7,139 bases of DNA from JBOGGN01 sp050744165 (lineage in GTDB: Bacteria; Actinomycetota; Acidimicrobiia; Acidimicrobiales; Palsa-688): NCBI GenBank assembly GCA_050744165.1, contig JBOGGN010000064.1:1-7139 (forward strand). Reading direction: 5' to 3'. Shown here piece after piece: positions 1 to 5,263 of the stretch. Both the position numbers and the translations under genes were made by a program. The notes beneath the pieces were generated by a model. The model saw only the letters and a program-made list of their open reading frames with translations, did not search any database and had not been told where the DNA came from. Positions within the stretch are counted from its first letter, which is position 1; every line of letters starts with the position of its first letter.

Positions 1-563
1 GTGCGCTTCCAGTCGGCGACGACCTCGGTGATCTCGGCGACGACTTCCTCCCCGTCGCCGATGGCGAACAGGTCGACGAAGTCGGCCAACGGCTCGGGGT
101 TGAACGTGCAGTGGCCCCCGGCGACGACGAGCGGGTGGGTGGCGTCCCGGTCCGCCGCCCGCACCGGCACTCCGGCCAGGTCGATGCAGTTGAGGACGTT
201 GGTGTACACCAGCTCGGCCGACAAGTTGAAGGCCAGCAGGTCGAACTCCCCCGCCGGCCGGTGGCCGTCGACGGAGAACAGGGGCACCCCTCGGCGGCGC
301 ATCGACGCCTCCATGTCGCCCCAGGGCGCGTAGGTCCGCTGGGCCGAGCTGCGCGGGTGTTCGTTGAGCAGCTCGTACAGGATCTGCAGGCCCTGGTTGG
401 GCAGGCCGATCTCATAGGTGTCGGGGTAGATCAGCAGCCAGTCGACCCGATTCGGGTGGGCGCCCGCCTCGGGCACCACAATCCCGTCCTCGCAGCCAAT
501 GTAACGAGCCGGCTTCTGAACCCGCGCCAGAAGAGGCTCGATCCGGGGCCAGAGATTTGTCAT
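1..563 (-). CDS. TIGR03960-type B12-binding/radical SAM protein, N-terminal part
   Basis: This is the first 187 codons of a minus-strand gene whose 3' end lies beyond the left edge. The translation opens MTNLWPRIEPLLARVQKPAR. It continues with the B12-binding-like N-terminal domain of the uncharacterised radical SAM family TIGR03960: LIYPDTYEIGLPNQGLQILY at about residues 40-60, then YAPWGDMEASMRRRGVPLFS, ELVYTNVLNCIDLAGVP, VVAGGHCTFNPEPLADF and FAIGDGEEVV. The radical SAM CxxxCxxC site should lie downstream and is not in the window. The family is roughly 600 residues or more, so about a third is visible. The enzyme's reaction is unknown. In actinobacteria it usually sits downstream of rodA and upstream of a DUF2344 partner and RNase E/G, which matches the position here. 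ATG at 563 is the first standard start, but a CTG at 575 has a better ribosome binding site (see the separate entry). Family assignment is from recalled sequence patterns, not a search. Confidence 0.9.
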   Translation of the reverse strand, partial: MTNLWPRIEPLLARVQKPARYIGCEDGIVVPEAGAHPNRVDWLLIYPDTYEIGLPNQGLQILYELLNEHPRSSAQRTYAPWGDMEASMRRRGVPLFSVDGHRPAGEFDLLAFNLSAELVYTNVLNCIDLAGVPVRAADRDATHPLVVAGGHCTFNPEPLADFVDLFAIGDGEEVVAEITEVVADWKR

Positions 564-572
564 CTCCCGTGC

Positions 573-590
573 CAGTGTAGCCGCCCTCCT
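573..590 (-). promoter_or_regulatory. Start region of the radical SAM gene: AGGAGGG plus a TACACT box
   Basis: Reading the minus strand, AGGAGGG (590-584) is a near-perfect Shine-Dalgarno sequence, but it lies 20 nt before the ATG at 563. It is 8 nt before an in-frame CTG (575-573), which would add four residues (M-A-R-E) ahead of the ATG. Overlapping that CTG is TACACT (579-574), which fits an actinobacterial -10 box (TAnnnT). It lies 10 nt before the ATG, so a transcript starting from it would be nearly leaderless, and no good -35 is visible. GGGAG directly abuts the ATG and is too close to serve as a ribosome binding site. The two readings (CTG start on a longer mRNA, or near-leaderless ATG start) compete, and the sequence does not decide between them. 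Confidence 0.4.
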
Positions 591-593
591 GCA

Positions 594-689
594 AGCGCCC
601 TCCGGGCCGGGGATTCGGTGCCTTCTGGTGCGCTGGGCGTGGCCTCGCGGGCGCTCGCTGGTGCGCTGGGCGTGACCTTGGAGGGCGCT
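594..689. repeat. 10-bp inverted repeat in the divergent intergenic region
   Basis: AGCGCCCTCC at 594-603 is the exact reverse complement of GGAGGGCGCT at 680-689, and most of it matches again at 714-723, inside the tandem repeat. The arms are about 75-110 nt apart, so a local hairpin is possible but not compact. In DNA this GC-rich a 10-bp match could be chance or a by-product of the repeat. No binding protein can be named. Confidence 0.35.
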
Positions 690-725
690 CGCTGGTGCGC
701 TGGGCGTGGCCTTGGAGGGCGCTCG
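625..725. repeat. Tandem 33/34-bp direct repeat, three copies
   Basis: Three adjacent copies lie at 625-657 (33 bp), 658-691 (34 bp) and 692-725 (34 bp), with the first bases of a fourth copy (CTGGGGCG) starting at 726. Each begins CTGGTGCGCTGGGCGTG and ends GGGCGCTCG. Copies 2 and 3 differ at one base. Copy 1 differs near its middle and is one base shorter. The 34-bp period is not a multiple of three, which argues against this stretch being coding and against starting the plus-strand gene at the GTG at 706. The array occupies the middle of the 256-bp region between two divergent genes. No function is evident. Candidates are a slippage-generated array or a set of protein-binding sites. Confidence 0.8.
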
Positions 726-753
726 CTGGGGCGGGCGCCAGGCCCCGGGACCG

Positions 754-784
754 CTGACCACCGGGCGGCACCAGGTCCTATGCT
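754..784 (+). promoter_or_regulatory. Possible promoter of the plus-strand surface-protein gene
   Basis: CTGACC (754-759) shares TGAC with the TTGACA -35 consensus. TATGCT (779-784) matches the -10 consensus at four of six positions and fits TAnnnT. The spacer is 19 bp, slightly long. Transcription would begin near 791, leaving about 30 nt of leader that includes GGGGA (804-808), 11 nt before the ATG at 820. The arrangement agrees with a start at 820 and with the tandem repeat being non-coding. This is a visual match only. Confidence 0.35.
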
Positions 785-819
785 TCGCCGCCGTGGCGGC
801 CCCGGGGACCATCGGCCAG

Positions 820-1419
820 ATGTCGCACGCCGCAAGCCGCTTCGTGGTGGGGACCGTCTTCGGCGCCATGGCGGTCGGCGCACTGGTCACTGCGGGGTTT
901 GCGGCTGCGGGCGTCGTTATCGCCTCTGCCCAGACCAACGCCTGTCTGCCGGCGCCCGCCTTGTTGCTCAGCGAGGTCGCCCAAGTGGCGGGCGTCAACT
1001 CGCAACTGTGGGCGGACCTGCAAAGCGTGGAACAGGCCGACGACACCAGCGGTACCGGCGGAAACAGCCAGGTGGTGCCGGACATGCTGACGGTCGTCGC
1101 CCGCGACGGTTACCAGTGGGACTGCAGCAGCAACCTGCTCGTAGTCGCCTCCCCGACCATCGCCTTGGAATCCACGACGACGACCACCTCGGGCGCCGCT
1201 GACTCCACCAACTCAACGAGCGTCGCCAGCAACACGCCAAAGGTTCCCCTCACCGGCGTTCCCGCCGATCTCGCCTCCGGCGGCACCTTCGCCCTGGCGG
1301 CCACCAACTCTGGCACCGGCTCCTCCGACCAGCTCCCGGTTTTGCTGCTTGGGGCCCTGGCACTGGCCAGTGCCGGGATGGTCGTGGTCGTCATTCGACG
1401 TTACGTGACCCGCCGCTAG
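820..1419 (+). CDS. Unrecognised secreted protein with C-terminal membrane/cell-wall anchor
   Basis: The product is 199 residues and I do not recognise a family. The chosen ATG gives a short N-region with one arginine (MSHAASR), a hydrophobic stretch at about residues 8-35 and a signal-peptidase-like ASA|QT site after residue 37. The exported part has two cysteines (C42, C102) that could pair. A Ser/Thr-rich, linker-like segment follows (about 118-140, including five threonines at 119-123). The C-terminus has the layout of a cell-wall sorting signal: LAATN (159-163), a hydrophobic helix at about 172-192, then the basic tail RRYVTRR. LAATN resembles the LAxTG motif of class E sortases but lacks the glycine; VPLTG occurs at 142-146. 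A GTG at 706 in the same frame would add 38 residues encoded partly by the tandem repeat, so I rejected it. The gene is convergent with rodA and divergent from the radical SAM gene, interrupting a co-directional cluster. The coding call rests on the coherent signal-linker-anchor architecture. Confidence 0.75.
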   Translation: MSHAASRFVVGTVFGAMAVGALVTAGFAAAGVVIASAQTNACLPAPALLLSEVAQVAGVNSQLWADLQSVEQADDTSGTGGNSQVVPDMLTVVARDGYQWDCSSNLLVVASPTIALESTTTTTSGAADSTNSTSVASNTPKVPLTGVPADLASGGTFALAATNSGTGSSDQLPVLLLGALALASAGMVVVVIRRYVTRR

Positions 1420-1426
1420 CCGCCCC

Positions 1427-1453
1427 CGGGCCGCGGCCCGCCGGGAGCCCGGC
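1427..1453. terminator. GC-rich hairpins between convergent genes, possible two-way terminator
   Basis: The 41 bp between the stop of the plus-strand gene (TAG, 1417-1419) and the stop of rodA (1461-1463) contain a perfect 14-bp palindrome, CGGGCCGCGGCCCG (1427-1440). Immediately after it comes GCCGGGAGCCCGGC (1440-1453), which can form a 5-6 bp stem. Neither is followed by a T tract on either strand, so this is not a classical intrinsic terminator. Such U-less hairpins at convergent gene ends are often proposed as terminators in high-GC actinobacteria. Placement is the main support. Confidence 0.4.
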
Positions 1454-1460
1454 AGGTCCC

Positions 1461-2591
1461 CTAGCTATAACGCCGCATCTGCACGTTCAACACCAGCCCG
1501 ATGGCGGCAAAGCAGGCGACGATGGCCGACCCCCCATAACTCATGAACGGCAGCGGGATCCCCGTGATCGGCATGATTCCCATCGTCATGCCGATGTTCT
1601 CGAAGATCTGGAACACGAACATGGCCAGCACCCCAACGCAGATCAGCGTCCCCGTGATGTCCCGGGCGGTGGTCGCGGCTCGCCACGTGCGCCACACGAT
1701 CAGCACGAACATGGCCAGCAGCAAGGCGCTGCCGACGAGGCCGAGTTGCTCCCCCACGGCGGTGAAGATGAAGTCGGTCTGCTGCTCGGGAACGTAGGAC
1801 AGGTTGGTCTGGGAACCCTTGAACAGGCCCTGGCCGGCAACCCCGCCCGAGCCGATGGCGATCTTGGACTCATTCAGGTTGTAGCTGGCCTGGCCCTGGC
1901 TGGTGGTATCGAGGAAGGCGGTGAGCCGCTCCTGCTGGAACTTCTGGAGCACCCCGAAATGCAACACGGCGGTCACCGCCAGGACGCCGATGGCCCCGAG
2001 CACGGCCAGGTGGCGGCCCCGGACCCCGCCCACGAGCAACACCCCAAGCAGGATGAAGCCCAGCACCAGGGCCGTCCCGAGGTCGGGCTGCTTGTAGATG
2101 AGGAAAAACGGAATCGCCGCCAGCGCCAGGACCATGCCGAGCTCACGGGCACCTAACTTGCCGCGGTAGTAGGCGCAGAACGACGCCAGCCCGATGATGA
2201 GGGCGATCTTGGTGAACTCCGAGGGTTCCAGCTGGTAGGGGCCGACCTGGAACCACGCCTGAGAGCCCCGGCTGCGATCCCCGATCGGCGAGAGGATCAA
2301 GAGGAGAGACATGACGCTGCCGATGTAGAACACCGGCGCGAAGTCCTGCAGGCGGCGGTAGTCGACGACCATGGCGACCACCATCACCGCCAGACCGATG
2401 ACCACGAACACCGCCTGGCGCTTCAAGAAGTAGCGCGGGTCGAGGCCTTCCGACGCCAGGCTGCCCCGGGTGGCGCTGTAGATCATCAGCAACCCGAAAC
2501 ACGACACGGCCAGGGTGGCCAGCGCCAGGCCGTAGTCGACGTGTCGCCACGGAGAGTTGGACCTGCGGGCCATGGAACCGAAGGAAGCCAC
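1461..2591 (-). CDS. rodA: RodA, SEDS-family peptidoglycan glycosyltransferase
   Basis: The 376-residue polytopic membrane protein polymerises glycan strands from lipid II during cell elongation, working as a pair with PBP2. Family signatures run in order: FLKRQAVFVVIG (55-66), GSQAWFQVGPYQLEPSEFTK (109-128, where most relatives have QPSE), YKQPDLGTALV (166-176), SKIAIGSGG (242-250), YVPEQQTDFIF (266-276) and GIMPITGIPLPFMSYGGSAI (338-357). D273 in QTDFIF corresponds to the proposed catalytic aspartate of the family's large extracellular loop. The QTDFIF and ITGIPLPF blocks plus the PBP2 neighbour favour RodA over FtsW. About ten hydrophobic helices can be counted, and length is normal for RodA. 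The GTG at 2591 is preferred because GAAGGG (2605-2600) lies 8 nt upstream; the ATG at codon 7 has no ribosome binding site. The gene starts 14 nt after the PBP2 stop and is the last elongation gene of the operon. It appears intact. Confidence 0.96.
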   Translation of the reverse strand: MASFGSMARRSNSPWRHVDYGLALATLAVSCFGLLMIYSATRGSLASEGLDPRYFLKRQAVFVVIGLAVMVVAMVVDYRRLQDFAPVFYIGSVMSLLLILSPIGDRSRGSQAWFQVGPYQLEPSEFTKIALIIGLASFCAYYRGKLGARELGMVLALAAIPFFLIYKQPDLGTALVLGFILLGVLLVGGVRGRHLAVLGAIGVLAVTAVLHFGVLQKFQQERLTAFLDTTSQGQASYNLNESKIAIGSGGVAGQGLFKGSQTNLSYVPEQQTDFIFTAVGEQLGLVGSALLLAMFVLIVWRTWRAATTARDITGTLICVGVLAMFVFQIFENIGMTMGIMPITGIPLPFMSYGGSAIVACFAAIGLVLNVQMRRYS

Positions 2592-2599
2592 CAGCTCAG

Positions 2600-2605
2600 C
2601 CCTTC
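2600..2605 (-). promoter_or_regulatory. Ribosome binding site deciding the rodA start
   Basis: GAAGGG on the minus strand begins directly after the PBP2 stop codon (2608-2606) and ends 8 nt before the GTG at 2591. It is the clearest ribosome binding site in the mre operon and selects the GTG over the ATG six codons later. Confidence 0.6.
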
Positions 2606-4573
2606 TCAGTCCTTGCCGCCGCTTTGCAGCTGCACCTGGTTGGAGCCCAGGTTGAACAGGCCGTCGTAGATCCGCCGCACCACGGGGGCGGAGGCGTCGG
2701 CGCCGTAGCCCGACTGCTCCATCATCGACACGACGGTGTACTGCGGGTTGGTCGCCGGGGCGAAGGAGGCGAACACCGAGGTCGGGTCCTTGCCGCTGAC
2801 CTGGGCCGTGCCGGTCTTGCCAGCCACGGGGTACTGAGCCAGCGGGAACCCGGAGAAGGCGGCCACCGCGGTGCCCTTAGGGTCGGCCACAGCCCCCTCG
2901 AAGCCCGCCAGCATGGAGGCCTGCCAGGCCGGCTGGAAGGTGATGTGACTCCTCTCATCGGTACTGAAGTTCTGAATGGTCTGGCCGGCCGCGTTGGTGA
3001 CCTTGAGGGCGATCTGGGGCACCCAGAGGATCCCCCCGTTGGCGAAGGCCGAGTAGGCGTCCGCCAACTGCAGGGGGGTGACGCCCACCTCCCCCTGGCC
3101 CACGGCGGTATTGACGTTGTCGCCCGTGAACCAGCTCCCGGTCTGGAAGTCCTTCGGGAAGTCCTGGTACTCCTTGGCCCGGCTGGCGGCGTCGGGCACC
3201 AGGCCGGCCGCTTCGTTGGGCAGGTCGATGCCGGTGGCGCTGCCAAAGCCGTACTCGTGGGCTCCGTTCTGGAGGCCGTCGGGGCCGAAAAGCTTGTTGT
3301 CCTTGTACTGGTTCCAAAACTGTTCGCCCACGGAGTAGAAGTAGGCGTCGCTCGACACCGTGAGGGCCTGTTGAAGGTCGACCTCGCCGTAGATCTGGCG
3401 GTTGTCGTTGTAGAAGCAGCCGGCCTGGTTACTCAAGAGGGCCAGCGAGCACGGGTTGACCCCGACTTGCAGGTAGCCCCGGTCGTTGAAGTAGGTCGTC
3501 GGCGAGATCAGGCCCGCCTGCAGGCCGGCCAGCGCCGTGGCCAGCTTGAACGTCGACCCGGGGGCGTAGACGCCCTGGATGGTCCGGTCGAGCAGCGGGT
3601 GGTCGGGGTCGCTCAGGTATTGCTGGAACTTGGCCTCGCTGATGCCGCCGACGAAGTCCGCCGGGTTGTAAGTCGGGTTGGTGGCCAGGGCCAGCACCGC
3701 GCCGTTCTCGGGGTTGAGGATGACGACGGCGCCGCCGGGGGCGTAGAAATCGTGGCCCGGCCCGCCCGCGCTGTGGTCGCTTGTGACCCGCGCCGCGGCG
3801 ATTCCCTGGGCAAGGGACTGCTCGGCCAGCATCTGGTCGTTGATGTCGATGTTGAGCCACACGTTGTCGCCCGGCACCGGGGGCCGTGATGCCAGCACCC
3901 CGAGCACCTGGCCCTTGGAGTTGACCTGCAGCTTGGTGATGCCGGGCTGGCCCCGCAGCACGCTCTCGAAGGATGCCTCGACGCCGGTCTTGCCGATCTC
4001 GTCGCCCGGTTGGTACCCGTCGTGCTTGCGCGCCGGCGTCAGCTCGGCCGCGGTGATCTGGCCCACGTACCCGAGGATGTTGGCGCCGCCCGACCCGTAG
4101 GGATAGGTCCGCTCGGCGGACGCCTGGACGTCGACGTTGGGGAACTCGGACGCGTTTTCCCGCAGGTAGACAACGGTGGACGGCTGGACGTTGACCGCCA
4201 GCGGGACCGGGTCATAGGGCCCGTAGCGACCGTCGTTGACCTTCTGCTCCAAGGTGGCGTAGGGCGTGTTAAGTACCAACGCCAGCTGCGCGATGACCCC
4301 GGGCTCGTGGGCGCCGTTCTGTTCGGTGATGCTCACAACCTCGGAGGCTTGGTTGCCGACTAGCACGTTGCCCTGGCGGTCCAGGATCTCGCCCCGGGGC
4401 GCGGGGGTGTACACGATACGCACCGAGTTGGTCGCCGCCTGCGCTTCCGCACTCGGTTCGTCGATCACCTGGAGAAACCACAGCCGGGCGAACAAGGCCG
4501 CGAACAGGCACATGACCACCACCCCGAGCACCGTCAGGCGGACCTGAGGGGAGGGCTCCGACGCCGCGCTCAC
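2606..4573 (-). CDS. mrdA: Penicillin-binding protein 2, elongation-specific class B transpeptidase
   Basis: The 655-residue bitopic protein crosslinks peptidoglycan outside the membrane together with RodA. It has an N-terminal membrane helix at about residues 12-35. A class B PBP pedestal domain follows, marked by APRGEILDRQGNVL (58-71), YPYGSGGANILGYVG (157-171) and GKTGVEASFESVLRG (194-208). The transpeptidase domain spans about 275-640. Its active-site motifs are S340-TFK (catalytic serine, in YAPGSTFK), SSD at 407-409 in the SxN position (as in other PBP2s, compare SCD in E. coli) and KTGT at 586-589. VGQGEVGVTPLQLADAYSAF (491-510) is a family hallmark. C375 and C386, between the first two motifs, could form a disulfide. 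The start is a GTG inside the mreD stop (GTGA, 4-nt overlap) with no strong ribosome binding site, so translational coupling to mreD is likely. Length is normal and all motifs are intact. The SSD motif and the neighbours favour PBP2 over the division protein FtsI. Confidence 0.95.
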   Translation of the reverse strand: MSAASEPSPQVRLTVLGVVVMCLFAALFARLWFLQVIDEPSAEAQAATNSVRIVYTPAPRGEILDRQGNVLVGNQASEVVSITEQNGAHEPGVIAQLALVLNTPYATLEQKVNDGRYGPYDPVPLAVNVQPSTVVYLRENASEFPNVDVQASAERTYPYGSGGANILGYVGQITAAELTPARKHDGYQPGDEIGKTGVEASFESVLRGQPGITKLQVNSKGQVLGVLASRPPVPGDNVWLNIDINDQMLAEQSLAQGIAAARVTSDHSAGGPGHDFYAPGGAVVILNPENGAVLALATNPTYNPADFVGGISEAKFQQYLSDPDHPLLDRTIQGVYAPGSTFKLATALAGLQAGLISPTTYFNDRGYLQVGVNPCSLALLSNQAGCFYNDNRQIYGEVDLQQALTVSSDAYFYSVGEQFWNQYKDNKLFGPDGLQNGAHEYGFGSATGIDLPNEAAGLVPDAASRAKEYQDFPKDFQTGSWFTGDNVNTAVGQGEVGVTPLQLADAYSAFANGGILWVPQIALKVTNAAGQTIQNFSTDERSHITFQPAWQASMLAGFEGAVADPKGTAVAAFSGFPLAQYPVAGKTGTAQVSGKDPTSVFASFAPATNPQYTVVSMMEQSGYGADASAPVVRRIYDGLFNLGSNQVQLQSGGKD

Positions 4574-5259
4574 GGCGCCAACCGGGAGGCCCGCGACCGG
4601 GCTCGGGACCGACCCCCCGAGGCCCCGGCGCTCCCACCGCCCCCCGAGCCTCGCGAATGGCCGCCGCCACCGAACGTCGGACCGGCGTAGGAACCCAGTG
4701 CCGAACCCCGCCGGGCGGCGCCGGCCGAGAGCTCATTGCTCGCCATGCCCCGGCGGGCGCCGGTGGCCGCCCAGGCCACCACGCGGCAGACAGGGGTGGC
4801 GATGATGGCGTTCATCAGTCCCACGAGGAGGGCGGTCTTGCCGATGTACGGCCACCCCACCGAGGTCAGCTGGCTTTGACCGACCATGACCCCGGCCATC
4901 ACGAAGATCAGGACCCCGGCCGAGCTGCCGACCAGGGCCGCGGCCGGGGCCAAGAGCCACCCCTCCTGGAGGACGGTGCGGCGTAGCGAGCCGACCCCGT
5001 ATCCGACGATCGAGAAGGCCAGCGCGGAGAGCCCGAGCGGTGTCGTGGTGAGGAACAGGTCGATAATCAACCCGGCACCGAAGCCGACCACCCCGCCGAG
5101 CTCGGGACCGCCCACCAGGCCCGCGCACACCGTGCACAGAAGCATCAGGTCGGGACACACCCCGAGCACCCGGAGATCGGGAACGACGGTCGTCTGGAGC
5201 AGCAATGCCAGCAGCAGGATCGCCGCCAGGCGGATGCGGCCCATCCAGACCGGTCTCAT
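4570..5259 (-). CDS. mreD: MreD, membrane subunit of the elongation complex, with extended tail
   Basis: The 229-residue protein is an integral membrane partner of MreC. Residues about 8-165 are several hydrophobic helices with the MreD pattern PDLMLLCTVCAGLVGGPELG (36-55), then GFGAGLIIDLFL (59-70) and PLGLSALAFSIVGYGVG (74-90). From about residue 168 the protein changes to a low-complexity tail of some 60 residues, rich in Gly, Ser, Ala and Arg (for example GGGGHSRGSGGGGSAGASGG, 197-216). MreD is usually about 160-180 residues, so the tail is an addition; by the usual topology it would be cytoplasmic. The ATG at 5259 lies 4 nt after the mreC stop, with only a weak purine-rich sequence upstream. 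The gene overlaps PBP2 by 4 nt. MreD diverges fast, so the assignment leans on position as well as on the motifs. Confidence 0.9.
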   Translation of the reverse strand: MRPVWMGRIRLAAILLLALLLQTTVVPDLRVLGVCPDLMLLCTVCAGLVGGPELGGVVGFGAGLIIDLFLTTTPLGLSALAFSIVGYGVGSLRRTVLQEGWLLAPAAALVGSSAGVLIFVMAGVMVGQSQLTSVGWPYIGKTALLVGLMNAIIATPVCRVVAWAATGARRGMASNELSAGAARRGSALGSYAGPTFGGGGHSRGSGGGGSAGASGGRSRARSRASRLAP

Positions 5260-5263
5260 CGGG

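Noticed and set aside
625..725. Tandem repeat considered as a CRISPR array
   Set aside because: The copies are directly adjacent with no unique spacers, and no cas genes are nearby.
706..819. Upstream extension of the plus-strand gene to the GTG at 706
   Set aside because: The added 38 residues are encoded partly by the 34-bp tandem repeat, whose period is not a multiple of three. They put a non-signal-like stretch before a good signal peptide and lie upstream of the likely promoter. ATG at 820 fits better.
931..948. Lipoprotein signal at C42 of the surface protein
   Set aside because: The residues before the cysteine (TNA) do not fit a lipobox and the cysteine lies beyond the hydrophobic core. 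An ASA signal-peptidase I site fits better.
111..1202. Long plus-strand open frame of 363 codons
   Set aside because: It is antisense to the radical SAM gene and then out of frame with the surface-protein gene. Its translation is Arg/Gly-rich without domains, as expected for a shadow frame in high-GC DNA.
3341..3361. SSD instead of SxN in PBP2 as a sign of an inactive enzyme
   Set aside because: Aspartate at this position is usual in PBP2 proteins (SCD in E. coli), and the SxxK and KTG motifs are intact.
2624..3889. Plus-strand open frame of 421 codons opposite the PBP2 gene
   Set aside because: It lies wholly antisense to a clearly conserved gene. The translation is Val/Gly/Arg/His-biased with no family pattern, so it is a codon-bias shadow.
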